A stretch of 53,115 bases of DNA from Mesorhizobium temperatum (GCF_002284575.1 NZ_NPKJ01000023.1:1-53115), one strand, 5' to 3'; positions 44,055-53,021 are shown, numbered from the stretch's first letter. Numbers and translations are program-made. Notes: generated by a model not told the origin, from the sequence alone.

Positions 44055-44917
44055 TGCAGTTCTCCTCTTTCGGTTTCTTCTGGTTTGGACAGGTTGGCGG
44101 GTACCGGCCGCTGAGCGGCGGCGAGCCCGCGATGGCGCAGGATTTCGGCAATTGCCGCGATGACGAAGGACACGGCCAGGATGGCCGTGCCCAGTGCCAT
44201 GACGGTGGGCAGCGATTTCGGGAAACGCAGCTGGCTCCAAATGTAGAGCGGCAAGGTCGGCTCGGTGCCGGCGAGGAAGAAGGCGACGATGAACTCGTCG
44301 AAGGACGTCAGGAAGGCCAGCATGAACGCTGACACAATGGCGGGCAGGCTGAGCGGCAGCATGACCCGCCTGAACGTCGTCCAGTCGGACGCGCCGAGAT
44401 CGAGCGCCGCCTCGTGGATGGTCTTGGGGATAGCGGCGAAGCGGCTTTTCATGATCACCACCGTCGTCGGCAGCGCCACCAATATGTGGCCGAGCACGAT
44501 GGCAGTGCGTGACGGTCCGAAGCCAATGAGGTTGACCAGGATCAGCAGCGAGATGCCGACGATGACGCCGGGGATCAGGATCGGCAGCCGGGCGATGGCG
44601 CTGATCGTGACGGCAAGCGGCGAGCGGCCGAAGAGGTCCATGTAAGACACGGTGATGCCGCAGAGCGTCGCGCCCGTGGCGGCAATTGCACCGATGACGA
44701 GGCTGTTGGCAAGCGCGCCGGACAGTGCCGAATTGCCGGACAGCGTCGCGTACCATTCAAACGTGAAGCCTTGCAGCGGAAACGCCGCCTGGATCGAATT
44801 GTTGAAGGAAAACAGCGGGATCAGCAGTATCGGCAAGTACAGGAACACCAGATAGGCAAGGACATAGGCGCCGAGCCAACCGCCACCCTGCTTTGCATCG
44901 ATACGCGCCGTGTTCAT
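44039..44917 (-). CDS. spermidine/putrescine ABC transporter permease (PotC type)
   Basis: A 292-residue permease, about six helices, opening VLAYLVFLYLPILLIPLFSF. The EAA loop reads HEAALDLGASDWTTFRRVMLPLSLPAI in segments. It overlaps the PotB-type gene by ATGA and the PotD-type gene by 16 bases, so all three are strongly coupled. Confidence 0.95.
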   Translation of the reverse strand: MNTARIDAKQGGGWLGAYVLAYLVFLYLPILLIPLFSFNNSIQAAFPLQGFTFEWYATLSGNSALSGALANSLVIGAIAATGATLCGITVSYMDLFGRSPLAVTISAIARLPILIPGVIVGISLLILVNLIGFGPSRTAIVLGHILVALPTTVVIMKSRFAAIPKTIHEAALDLGASDWTTFRRVMLPLSLPAIVSAFMLAFLTSFDEFIVAFFLAGTEPTLPLYIWSQLRFPKSLPTVMALGTAILAVSFVIAAIAEILRHRGLAAAQRPVPANLSKPEETERGELQWHST

Positions 44918-45813
44918 GTCCGGCTGCCAAATCTGCGGTCGGCGGAACGCACAACCAGCACCACGGCGAGGATGACCAGCATGACGGCGACGGCGAGTGC
45001 GGCGCCGAACGGCCAGTCATTGGCCTTGCCGAACTGGGCCTGGATCAGCGTGCCGATCATGGTGCTGGCAGGGCCGCCGACCAGCGCCGGAGTGACATAG
45101 TCGCCAACCGTCGGCACGAAGACGACGAGAGCCGCCGCCAGCACCCCCGGCATCGAGTTCGGCAGCACGACGCGGCGGAAGCTGGTGAACGGTCTGGCGC
45201 CGAGATCGGAAGCAGCTTCGAGCAGCGATTTCGGGATCGTGTCCAGCGCCACATAGATGGGCAGGATGGCGAACGGCGCATAGGCGTGGGCGAGCGTGAC
45301 GACGACGGCGGCCGGCGTGTTGAGAAACGCCAGTGTCGGTTCGGACCAGATGCCGCTTTCGATGAGCGCCGAGTTCAGCACGCCATTATAGGCGAGCACG
45401 ATCTTCCAGGCGAAGACGCGCAGGAGATAGCTGGTCCAGAACGGCAGCGTCACCAGAAACAACAGCAGCCCGCGCCGCCGTCCGGCGTGGAAGGCAAGAT
45501 AGTAGGCGACGGGATAGGCGGTGACGACCGTTGCCAGCGTTACCAGGCCGGCGATGGCCAGCGAGCGCAGCGTCACCGTCCAGTACAGCGGGTCGGATGC
45601 CACGGTGATGAAATTCGCAAACGTGAAACCGGCACCCAGCAGCGAACCGTCATTGCCGCGAAGGGCGAGGAAAACCACGAGGCCGAGGGCAAACAGGATC
45701 AGGAAGAAGGTGACCAGCCCGCCCGGCAGCAGCATGGCCAACCGGAAACCCGTCGAGGACCGGGACTCCGGCAGCGGCTGCCTTGCAACGATGGTCGACA
45801 TCGGGTTGCCCAT
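44914..45813 (-). CDS. spermidine/putrescine ABC transporter permease (PotB type)
   Basis: A 299-residue permease, about six helices. The EAA-type loop is LLEAASDLGARPFTSFRRVVLPNSMPG in segments, and FWTSYLLRVFAWKIVLAYNGVLN is a PotB hallmark. The ribosome-binding site is weak; an internal ATG four codons on is possible. A TTTCA-N6-TGAAA site lies 26 bases upstream, so a promoter may exist here in addition to read-through from the oxidase gene. Confidence 0.94.
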   Translation of the reverse strand: MGNPMSTIVARQPLPESRSSTGFRLAMLLPGGLVTFFLILFALGLVVFLALRGNDGSLLGAGFTFANFITVASDPLYWTVTLRSLAIAGLVTLATVVTAYPVAYYLAFHAGRRRGLLLFLVTLPFWTSYLLRVFAWKIVLAYNGVLNSALIESGIWSEPTLAFLNTPAAVVVTLAHAYAPFAILPIYVALDTIPKSLLEAASDLGARPFTSFRRVVLPNSMPGVLAAALVVFVPTVGDYVTPALVGGPASTMIGTLIQAQFGKANDWPFGAALAVAVMLVILAVVLVVRSADRRFGSRT

Positions 45814-45838
45814 CGGAATTTGAAATCACTCAAGAGTT

Positions 45839-45854
45839 TTTCATAATCATGAAA
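45839..45854. promoter_or_regulatory. TTTCA-N6-TGAAA site upstream of potB-type gene
   Basis: The sequence TTTCATAATCATGAAA is a near-perfect palindrome in the 72-base gap between the oxidase and PotB-type genes. It matches a second site at 47215 in 13 of 16 positions, so it is a good candidate operator for the XRE-cupin regulator. Confidence 0.6.
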
Positions 45855-45885
45855 CTGTCAAGCTGATTCCTGCATCGGCATAAAA

Positions 45886-47169
45886 TCAGCGCTCGAATGC
45901 ATCCAGCATACGATACCAGGCGATCGTCGCGGCGACACCGACCTGCCGAAAGGCATGCAACCGGATCGGCCGGATCGGCGAGACCGGGAACGGCAATTGC
46001 CTGGCGTCGCCGCTCACCAGATAGCCGGCAATGCGCTCGCCAAGCGCGGTCATCAGGCCGACGCCACGGCCCTGGCAGCCGACCACGGCCATCAGGCCCT
46101 GCTCGGGCTCGTGGATATGCGGGAGGTGATCCGGCGTCATCGCCACTCGGCCAAACCAGCGCTTTTCGATGGCTACGCCGGATAGCGCCGGATAGAGCCG
46201 GAGCAGCGCGCGCTCGAGATGCGCCCAGTCACCTTCGCTGGTCGGCAGCGCCATCCGGCCGCGCCCGCCGAGCACCAGGCGCCCATCGGCACTCTTGCGG
46301 TAATAAACGAGGATGCGGCGTGAGTCCGACACCGCTTGCCCCTCCGGCAGAATCCCGGCCGCCAGATCGGGCGGCAGCGGTGCTGTCGCGATCTGGAAGG
46401 AGTGCAGCGGAACGATCGTCTCGGCGAGACCGGGGAGCAGGTCGCCGGTATAGGCGTCCGTCGCCAAAATGACCGCTTTGGCCTGCAATTCGGCGCCGCC
46501 CTCCGTCGAGATGCGCCAAATGCCGGCGTTGTTATCGAGGCGCACCACCTTCTGGTGCTCGGCGATCTTCACGCCCGCGGTCGAGGCGATCCGTGCCAGT
46601 TCCGACGTGTAGGCAAGCGGATCAATCACGCCGGCGCGGCGGTCGAGCCAGCCGCCGAGATAGCCCTGCGCGCCAGTTAACGCGGCGATCTCGGTCTGGC
46701 TCAGAAGCCGGACATCGGCGCCACGGTTCCGCCACTGCCGGTTCCTGTTCGCCACCGCCTTCAGCGCCGTCTCGGTGTGCGCTGCCTGGATCCAGCCATT
46801 GCGGACGAACGGCACCGCCAGTTTCTCGTCGCGGATCAATTCGAAGACGGTGTCCGCCGTCGAGGCGGCAAAATTGACGAGGATCTCGCCGCGTTCCGGG
46901 CCAAAATGCTCCAGCAGCCATTCCGGATCATATTTCAGGCCGGGGATGACCTGACCGCCATTCAGGCCCGATGCGCCCTGGCCGATTTCGCCGGCTTCCA
47001 GCACCTGCACGGCAAGGCCGAACCGGGCTGCATGCAAGGCTGTCGACAGACCGAGAATCCCGCCGCCAACAATGACGACATCGGCACGCTGGCCGCCGGG
47101 AAAAAGCGACCGGAACGCAGGGGCCGCCGGCGGCTTCTGCCAGATCGGATCGGAAAACGGTAGGGGCAA
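45886..47169 (-). CDS. FAD-dependent amine oxidase (PuuB/DAO family)
   Basis: A 427-residue D-amino-acid-oxidase-fold enzyme. The FAD-binding motif is VVIVGGGILGLSTALHAAR at about 30-48, followed by LEAGEIGQGASGLNGGQVIPG, the wording of gamma-glutamylputrescine oxidases. The C-terminal FAD contact is VVGCQGRGVGLMTALGERIA. It starts at a TTG with AGGTGA upstream; no in-frame ATG would keep the FAD motif. It is the first gene of the cluster and probably oxidises putrescine or its glutamyl form. No glutamylputrescine synthetase gene is in the window. Confidence 0.9.
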   Translation of the reverse strand: MPLPFSDPIWQKPPAAPAFRSLFPGGQRADVVIVGGGILGLSTALHAARFGLAVQVLEAGEIGQGASGLNGGQVIPGLKYDPEWLLEHFGPERGEILVNFAASTADTVFELIRDEKLAVPFVRNGWIQAAHTETALKAVANRNRQWRNRGADVRLLSQTEIAALTGAQGYLGGWLDRRAGVIDPLAYTSELARIASTAGVKIAEHQKVVRLDNNAGIWRISTEGGAELQAKAVILATDAYTGDLLPGLAETIVPLHSFQIATAPLPPDLAAGILPEGQAVSDSRRILVYYRKSADGRLVLGGRGRMALPTSEGDWAHLERALLRLYPALSGVAIEKRWFGRVAMTPDHLPHIHEPEQGLMAVVGCQGRGVGLMTALGERIAGYLVSGDARQLPFPVSPIRPIRLHAFRQVGVAATIAWYRMLDAFER

Positions 47170-47214
47170 GGGTCACCTGAAATGTGCTTCGTCAAGTGAA
47201 AATCCTAGTGACGA

Positions 47215-47230
47215 TTTCATGATTTTGAAA
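47215..47230. promoter_or_regulatory. TTTCA-N6-TGAAA site upstream of the amine oxidase gene
   Basis: The sequence TTTCATGATTTTGAAA lies about 45 bases before the oxidase start and matches the site at 45839. A further TGAAAATC lies just upstream of it. The likely role is binding by the XRE-cupin regulator. The rest of 47231-47430 shows no gene. Confidence 0.6.
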
Positions 47231-47430
47231 GGGCGTTTGATCTCGGCATCAGCGGATTGAAGAGGTCCGCCGATGCGAAATGCAGCGCAGGGCTCGACCG
47301 CGAGGAACGGGATAGACCTTTGGCGGGAATTTGTTGAAAGTGCCGCCGCCGCCGACCAGGCTCTTTATGAACCATTGGTCCGGCAACGACGATCGTCGCA
47401 GCAGAACAAGACAAGCAGAGGACCGCAGCC

Positions 47431-48588
47431 ATGACGAACACCACTCTCCTGCCTGACGACGGCCTCTTCATCGGCCGCGTCAGGACAAGCGAAGCGTCCC
47501 ATCCGCTGGTGGTCACGGTGCGCGGCGGCACGGTCTTCGACATCACGTCGAGCATGGCACCGACCGTGCGCGACGTCTGCGAGATGCCGGACCCAGCAGG
47601 GTACGTCCACGCGGCCGCGGGCGAACCGATTGGATCGCTCGACGCAATCGCCGCCAACAGCCTTCAGGCCGCGCGCGATCCGCAAAAACCAATCCTGCTT
47701 TCTCCGGTCGACCTGCAAGCGGTCAAGGCGTCGGGCGTCACGTTCGTCGTCAGCCTGCTCGAACGGGTCATCGAGGAGCAGGCGCGTGGCTCCGCCGAGA
47801 AGGCGGACGCCATTCGCGCCGACATTGCCGGGCTGATCGGCCACGATCTGTCGAAGCTCAAGCCCGGCTCGCCGGAAGCGATGGAGATCAAGGCCAAGCT
47901 CATCCAGCGTGGCGCCTGGTCGCAATATCTGGAAGTGGGCATCGGCCCCGATGCCGAGATCTTCACCAAATGCCAGCCGATGGCATCGGTCGGCTTCGGC
48001 GCCGAAGTCGGCCTGCATCCGGTTTCCACCTGGAACAATCCGGAGCCGGAAATCGCCATGATCGCCGCCAGCAGCGGCAGGATCGTCGGCGCGACGCTTG
48101 GCAACGACGTCAATCTGCGCGACGTCGAAGGGCGCTCGGCGCTGTTGCTCGGCAAGGCCAAGGACAACAATGCCTCGGCCGCGCTCGGCCCGTTCATCCG
48201 GCTGTTCGACGATAACTTTTCCATCGACGACGTGAAGCAGGCCATCGTGCGCCTGAAGGTCGAGGGCGAGGACGGTTTCTCGCTGGAGGGCGCCAGCTCG
48301 ATGGCCGAGATCAGCCGCTCGCCGGAAGAGCTGGTCGCGGCCGCCATGGGTCCGCATCACCAATATCCGGACGGGCTGGCGCTCTATCTCGGCACCATGT
48401 TCGTGCCGTCGAAGGATCGCGGCGAAAAGGGCAAGGGCTTCACGCACAAGGTCGGCGACATCGTCACCATCTCATCGGAGAAATTCGGCGCCCTGGTCAA
48501 CCGGGTGCGGCTGTCACCCGACTGTCCCCACTGGACCTACGGTGCCAGCCATCTGATGCGCGACCTCGCCAGGGCCGATCTTATCTAG
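47431..48588 (+). CDS. FAH-family dehydratase, XylX-like (2-keto-3-deoxy-pentonate dehydratase)
   Basis: A 385-residue FAH-fold protein with a long N-terminal region before the catalytic part (FTKCQPMASVGFGAEVGLHP near 175, NNPEPEIAMIAASSGRI with metal-binding Glu residues, GATLGNDVNLRDVEGRSALL). Length and form resemble Caulobacter XylX, which dehydrates 2-keto-3-deoxy-xylonate in the non-phosphorylated pentose route. That match is from memory. GAGGA precedes the ATG. It is co-directional with a sugar transporter downstream, which supports a pentose role. Confidence 0.8.
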   Translation: MTNTTLLPDDGLFIGRVRTSEASHPLVVTVRGGTVFDITSSMAPTVRDVCEMPDPAGYVHAAAGEPIGSLDAIAANSLQAARDPQKPILLSPVDLQAVKASGVTFVVSLLERVIEEQARGSAEKADAIRADIAGLIGHDLSKLKPGSPEAMEIKAKLIQRGAWSQYLEVGIGPDAEIFTKCQPMASVGFGAEVGLHPVSTWNNPEPEIAMIAASSGRIVGATLGNDVNLRDVEGRSALLLGKAKDNNASAALGPFIRLFDDNFSIDDVKQAIVRLKVEGEDGFSLEGASSMAEISRSPEELVAAAMGPHHQYPDGLALYLGTMFVPSKDRGEKGKGFTHKVGDIVTISSEKFGALVNRVRLSPDCPHWTYGASHLMRDLARADLI

Positions 48589-48725
48589 GTTCCCGCCCCG
48601 ACTGCGACGGAGAGATGTCCCGGCCTGGTGCTCGAATTGAGGATCCGCCTGCCTGGAAAATATCAGCCAAACTGATGCAATCTGATGGGACTGCTGATGG
48701 CGCCTTGTCGCGCGCCAACTACCAC

Positions 48726-48745
48726 TGGCAAATGGAGGCTTGCCA
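48726..48745. promoter_or_regulatory. inverted repeat upstream of the sugar transporter operon
   Basis: TGGCAA (48726-48731) and TTGCCA (48740-48745) are inverted around eight bases, with another TGGCAAG at 48788. A site for the LacI-family regulator at the end of this cluster is plausible. The remainder of 48589-48863 shows no gene. Confidence 0.4.
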
Positions 48746-48863
48746 TATGTCGAAAAAGCGGATGCTCTGATGCATCCAGATCGGCGCTGGCAAGAAATAC
48801 GATCAGGGTTTGCCGTGATCGTCGTCGGAGGTGGAGGATGTTTTCAAAATGGGAGGAAATCAA

Positions 48864-49796
48864 ATGCTGACAAGGCTACGACTATTTGTATTCGGCTTGA
48901 TCGTGGCGCTGGCCATCCCGGCGGCGGCACAGGCCAAGACCTTCTACTGGATTTCGCATGGCGGCCCGGCCGATCCGGTCTGGACCTACTTCCTCGCCGG
49001 CGCCAAGCAATGGGCGACGGACACCGGCAACACCGTCAACACCTCGTTCCACAATGGCGACGTGTCGTCCCAGCAGGAGGCTGTTCGCGCTGCCATCGCC
49101 GCCAAGGCGGACGGCATCACCACCACCAGCCCCGACCCGGGCAGCCTTATCGAGCTCGCTAAGGAAGCACGGGCGGCAAACATCCCGATCATCAATTTCA
49201 ACACGCCCGATCCGAAGGCGGACTTCAACGCCTATGTTGGCGGCGACAACGTCACCTTCGGCAAGAACTGGGCGCAGTATCTGGTCGACAAGGGCCTGGT
49301 GAAGAAGGGCGATTTCGTCTGGATGCCGGTCGAAATCCCGGGCGCCACCTATGGCGTTCAGGAAGAAGAAGGCATCAAGAGCGTCTTCGAGCCGCTCGGC
49401 ATCACCTATGAAATCACCGAAGCCACGCTTGACCAGGCCGAAGCGATCAACCGCATGGTCGACTACCTCACCGCCAACAGGGCCAAGGTCAAAGCGATCA
49501 TCGGTCTCGGCGACCTGGTGACCGGCTCGATCAAGCGGGTGTTCGACCAGGCCGGCATCAAGCCGGGTGAAATCCCGGTCGTCGGCTGGGGCAACTCGCT
49601 CGACACCACCCAGGAGGTGCTGACCGGCTACGTCAATGCCGCGCAGTGGCAGGATCCGCAGGCGACCAGCTATGTGGCGCTTTCGATCGCCAACATGGCC
49701 GCCAGCGGCATTCCGCCCGGCTTCGACGTGATCACCGGCGCACTCTACGAAAAGGACACCGCACAGGTCTACGACGACATCCTGTCCGGAAAATAA
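48864..49796 (+). CDS. sugar ABC transporter substrate-binding protein (RbsB/FrcB type)
   Basis: A 310-residue periplasmic receptor with a signal peptide (LRLFVFGLIVALAIPAAAQA). The mature part opens KTFYWISHGGPADPVWTYF and has AAIAAKADGITTTSPDPGSL, the type-I sugar receptor pattern. The start at 48864 has GGGAGGAAA upstream. It is the first gene of the transporter operon. Confidence 0.93.
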   Translation: MLTRLRLFVFGLIVALAIPAAAQAKTFYWISHGGPADPVWTYFLAGAKQWATDTGNTVNTSFHNGDVSSQQEAVRAAIAAKADGITTTSPDPGSLIELAKEARAANIPIINFNTPDPKADFNAYVGGDNVTFGKNWAQYLVDKGLVKKGDFVWMPVEIPGATYGVQEEEGIKSVFEPLGITYEITEATLDQAEAINRMVDYLTANRAKVKAIIGLGDLVTGSIKRVFDQAGIKPGEIPVVGWGNSLDTTQEVLTGYVNAAQWQDPQATSYVALSIANMAASGIPPGFDVITGALYEKDTAQVYDDILSGK

Positions 49797-49915
49797 AACC
49801 GCGATCGGGATGGTCGCGGCATGCCCGCCACGATCATCCCCATCATCCCGCTGAGCCTCGAACCGCCTCATGCGGCGCCGGGTTTGGCCAGTTCCAACCA
49901 TGTCGCGGGTCCAAC

Positions 49916-50902
49916 GTGGAAAACAGTTCCATCATCCAACGCTCGATCGCCAGGCCGGAATTCGGGCCCTTCGTGCTGCTTGTCGTCGAGCTCGCGGTGT
50001 TCTGGGGGTTCAACCACGACTTCCTGTCGCCGCAGAACATCAGCAACATATTGGCCTTCACGGTCGAGCTCGGCCTGATCGCGCTGGCGATGACGCTGTT
50101 GATGACTTCAGGCGAATTCGACCTCTCGGTCGGATCGCTGTTCGGTTTCTCGCCCGTCTTGATGTGGACGCTCTTCAACAGCGACCTCACCTCGCTGGAA
50201 GCCGGCTTCGTCGTGGCCTTGCTGGTTGCCGCCTTCATCGGGCTGGTCAATGGCTGGTTCGTGACGCAACTCAAGATCCCGTCCTTCCTGGTGACGCTCG
50301 GCATGCTGCTGGTGGTGCGCGGCACCGCTCTATTCGTCACCAGCGGATTTCCGCAACGCACCTGGAGCGCCGAAGGCAGCTGGCTCGCCGAGGCGCTGGT
50401 CGGCGATTTCTTCATCGGGCCGTTCCGCATCTACATGTCGCTGTTCTGGTTCATCGCAGCCGCGATCGCACTCGGCTACGTGCTGACGCAAAGCCGGACC
50501 GGCAACTGGATCCAGGCGGCCGGCGGCAACCCCAACGCGGCAAGGGCGCGCGGCGTCAATGTCAGCGGCGTCAAGATCGGCCTGTTCATCCTGTCGTCGA
50601 TCATGGCTTCGCTTGCCGGCGTCATCAGCTCGCTGCGCACCTCGGCGGCCAACCCGAACAGCGGCACCGGGTACGAACTCGAAGTCATCGCCATGGTGGT
50701 GATCGGCGGCACGGCGCTGACCGGCGGACGCGGCACCATCATCGGAACCGTGCTCGGCATCCTGATCCTGCGCGTGATGCGCAACGGCATCGTGCTGATC
50801 GGCGTGCCAGGGCTTGCCTACAACATCTTCATCGGCGCGATCATCCTCGGCATGATGGCGCTCCACTCATGGCTGGAACGCCGGCATCAGGCGGGGACTT
50901 GA
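49916..50902 (+). CDS. sugar ABC transporter permease (RbsC/FrcC type)
   Basis: A 328-residue permease with 8-10 helices. It contains LMTSGEFDLSVGSLFGFSP, the conserved GxxDLSVGS signature, and AAGGNPNAARARGVNV, a cytosolic docking loop. No ATG suits, so I choose the GTG at 49916 (VENSSIIQRSI), with only a weak ribosome-binding site. The longer open frame from 49646 overlaps the receptor gene and is a shadow. Confidence 0.88.
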   Translation: MENSSIIQRSIARPEFGPFVLLVVELAVFWGFNHDFLSPQNISNILAFTVELGLIALAMTLLMTSGEFDLSVGSLFGFSPVLMWTLFNSDLTSLEAGFVVALLVAAFIGLVNGWFVTQLKIPSFLVTLGMLLVVRGTALFVTSGFPQRTWSAEGSWLAEALVGDFFIGPFRIYMSLFWFIAAAIALGYVLTQSRTGNWIQAAGGNPNAARARGVNVSGVKIGLFILSSIMASLAGVISSLRTSAANPNSGTGYELEVIAMVVIGGTALTGGRGTIIGTVLGILILRVMRNGIVLIGVPGLAYNIFIGAIILGMMALHSWLERRHQAGT

Positions 50903-50905
50903 ACC

Positions 50906-51700
50906 ATGGCCGAACCGCTTGTCCGCATGGAAAACATCCGCAAGTCCTACGGGCGTGTGCAAGCGCTGGTAGACGCCAATTTCCATGTCAATGAAAGGGA
51001 GATCGTCGGTCTGCTCGGCGACAATGGCGCCGGCAAATCGACGCTGATCAAGGTGCTGTCGGGTGCGGTTCCGCTGACCAGCGGGGACATCTTCATCCGC
51101 GGCAAGAAGGTGGACTTCCGCAGCACCAGCGACGCCATCGCCCACGGCATCGAGACGATCTACCAGGACTCGGCACTGGTCACGCAATTGTCGATCGCGC
51201 GCAACCTGTTCCTCGGGCGCGAGCCGATCAAGCCGCCGCGTTTCCTCAACCGTATGGACCAGGAGGCGATGAACGTGGTCGCCCGCGATCTGCTCAAGCA
51301 GGTCGGCATCTCGAAGAACATCCCGCCGACCACACCGATCGGCTCGCTCTCCGGCGGCGAGCGGCAGGCCGTGGCGATCGCGCGCGCCATGCATTTCGAC
51401 AGCGACCTCATCATCCTCGACGAGCCAACCAACAATCTCGGCGTCGCCGAGACGCAAGGTGTGCTGAGCTTCGTGCGCAGCGCCCGCGATTCCGGCCATT
51501 CCTGCATCTTCATCGCCCACAACATCCATCATGTCTTCCAGGTGGTTGACCGCATCGTTGTCATGCGCCGCGGCAAGGTGGTAGCCGACGATATCGATCC
51601 GAAGAGCACCAACGTCGCGGAAGTCGAACGGATCATCACCGGCATGTCCGACAAGGAGATCCACGACGCCATCGTGCAGGGGAAGCAACCGCAGGGCTGA
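50906..51700 (+). CDS. sugar ABC transporter ATPase (FrcA type, single domain)
   Basis: A 264-residue ATPase with Walker A GDNGAGKSTLIK at about 38-49, signature LSGGERQAVAIARAM, Walker B LIILDEPTNNLG and switch IAHNIHHVFQVVDRI. It has one nucleotide-binding domain, like Sinorhizobium FrcA, in place of the double domain of RbsA. It starts four bases after the permease stop. Confidence 0.94.
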   Translation: MAEPLVRMENIRKSYGRVQALVDANFHVNEREIVGLLGDNGAGKSTLIKVLSGAVPLTSGDIFIRGKKVDFRSTSDAIAHGIETIYQDSALVTQLSIARNLFLGREPIKPPRFLNRMDQEAMNVVARDLLKQVGISKNIPPTTPIGSLSGGERQAVAIARAMHFDSDLIILDEPTNNLGVAETQGVLSFVRSARDSGHSCIFIAHNIHHVFQVVDRIVVMRRGKVVADDIDPKSTNVAEVERIITGMSDKEIHDAIVQGKQPQG

Positions 51701-51757
51701 GTGGCCAGTTGGACGCCGGGTTGGCCGTATCTCTGGTACAGGATCACATCGGCTCCT

Positions 51758-52792
51758 ATGACTGCGACAATGAAAGCCACCGTTGCGGACATCGCCAGAA
51801 GCTGCGGGCTGTCGACCGCGACGGTCGACCGGGTGCTGAACAACCGGCCGGGCGCCAGCGCCGCCAACCGGCAGCGGGTAATGGAGGCGGCCAAGCAGCT
51901 CGGCTATTTGCCGGTCGTGGATCAGGTCACGCTGCCCTCGCGGCCGGCGCATCTCGAGTTCTTCCTGCCGATCGGCTCCAATGCCTTCATGATGGATCTG
52001 GCAAATCATATCGAGGATTATGCGGCACGCCTGCCGCTTGTCGCCTCCTGCCGGATCCACAAGCTCGCCGGCATCTCGCCGAACGCGTTGCAGGCGGCGG
52101 TCGAAAACCTCTCGCTCAAGGCAAACGGCGTCGGCGTCATTGCGGTCGATCACCCGAGAACGCGCAACATCCTGCGCGAGATCGTCGAGGCCGGCATCCG
52201 CCTGGTCACGCTGGTGTCGGACGTTCCGGGCGCACCGCGATCGGCCTATGTCGGCGTCGACAACCGTGTCGCCGGGCGCACCGCAGCCCTTTTGATGGGG
52301 CGTTTCCTGGGCGGGCGCTCGGGCCATCTGGCAATGGTCGTCGGCTCACGCTCCTACCGCGGGCATGAGGAACGCGAAATGGGCTTTCGCTCGGTGCTCA
52401 GCGAGGAGTTTCCCAATTTGACCGTGACCAGCGCCGTGGAGATCAACGACGAGCCTGATATCAGCTACACGGCGACGATGAAGGCATTGCACAACGAGCC
52501 GGAGTTGCTCGGCATCTATTGCGTCGGCGCCGGACGCTCGGGCGTGGCGAAAGCGCTGCTGGAAGCCAAGCCGCAAAGGAAGCCGGTGTTCATCTGCCAC
52601 GACCTGACGAGGGCGACACGCGGCTATCTCGTCAACGATCTGCTCGATGTCGTCATCGACCAGAATGCACGACTGATCGCCGAGCAATCGGTCATTCGCC
52701 TGCTCGGCTCGATCGCTTCCTCGGCGCCTTATCTGACGCGGAAATTCATCGAGCCGCGCCTTATCTTCAAGGAAAACGTCCCGGTGCAGTGA
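51758..52792 (+). CDS. LacI-family transcriptional regulator
   Basis: A 344-residue regulator. The helix-turn-helix is VADIARSCGLSTATVDRVLNNRPGAS near residues 8-33, followed by a periplasmic-binding-protein-like effector domain (LVTLVSDVPGAPRSAYVGVDNRVAGRTAALL). It probably senses the sugar imported by the transporter before it. The ribosome-binding site is unclear, and an ATG four codons on is equally possible. Confidence 0.9.
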   Translation: MTATMKATVADIARSCGLSTATVDRVLNNRPGASAANRQRVMEAAKQLGYLPVVDQVTLPSRPAHLEFFLPIGSNAFMMDLANHIEDYAARLPLVASCRIHKLAGISPNALQAAVENLSLKANGVGVIAVDHPRTRNILREIVEAGIRLVTLVSDVPGAPRSAYVGVDNRVAGRTAALLMGRFLGGRSGHLAMVVGSRSYRGHEEREMGFRSVLSEEFPNLTVTSAVEINDEPDISYTATMKALHNEPELLGIYCVGAGRSGVAKALLEAKPQRKPVFICHDLTRATRGYLVNDLLDVVIDQNARLIAEQSVIRLLGSIASSAPYLTRKFIEPRLIFKENVPVQ

Positions 52793-52868
52793 CGCCGCGC
52801 TCCAGACCGACATCGCGAATTTTGAGACGACGCCGCAAATCTGCACACGAGCTATGCAACTTTTGTTG

Positions 52869-52897
52869 TTGCCGAATCATTAAGCAACCCATATATG
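52869..52897 (+). promoter_or_regulatory. promoter of the sRNA gene
   Basis: TTGCCG (52869-52874) and TATATG (52892-52897) are separated by 17 bases. The predicted start lies at about 52904, the first base of hairpin 1. Confidence 0.65.
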
Positions 52898-52903
52898 TTG
52901 CGT

Positions 52904-53021
52904 GTCGGCCATCTACTCCTCCCAGATGTGATGCCGACGCTGAGTGCGGCGCACCTCCTCCTCCCGTGCCGTATTCGACATCAAGCCCGCTGCCACCTCC
53001 TCCCGGCAGCGGGCTTTTTTT
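52904..53021 (+). ncRNA. trans-acting sRNA of the alpha-r14/cuckoo type
   Basis: Three hairpins follow the promoter. Hairpin 1 (52904-52938) has stem GTCGGC-CATCT/AGATG-GCCGAC and loop ACTCCTCCC. Hairpin 2 (52945-52973) has a stem of about eight pairs with a two-base bulge and a loop of CTCCTCCTCCC. Hairpin 3 (52985-53014) has a perfect 10-bp stem, GCCCGCTGCC/GGCAGCGGGC, loop ACCTCCTCCC, and then seven T, acting as terminator. The repeated CTCCTCCC loops are complementary to Shine-Dalgarno sequences, the mark of the alpha-r14 family (for example Smr14C2/NfeR1 in Sinorhizobium) known to regulate ABC-transporter mRNAs. Family naming is from memory. No other gene lies in 52793-53115. Confidence 0.82.
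52985..53021 (+). terminator. rho-independent terminator of the sRNA
   Basis: A perfect 10-bp GC-rich stem with a 10-base loop is followed by seven T. The loop also carries the anti-Shine-Dalgarno motif, so the terminator is part of the functional RNA. Confidence 0.93.

Noticed and set aside
42984..44756. A 590-residue open frame that looks like a permease-receptor fusion
   Set aside because: Only the last 356 residues carry receptor motifs and a signal peptide with its own GAGGAG site; the first part is an out-of-frame reading of the PotC-type gene.
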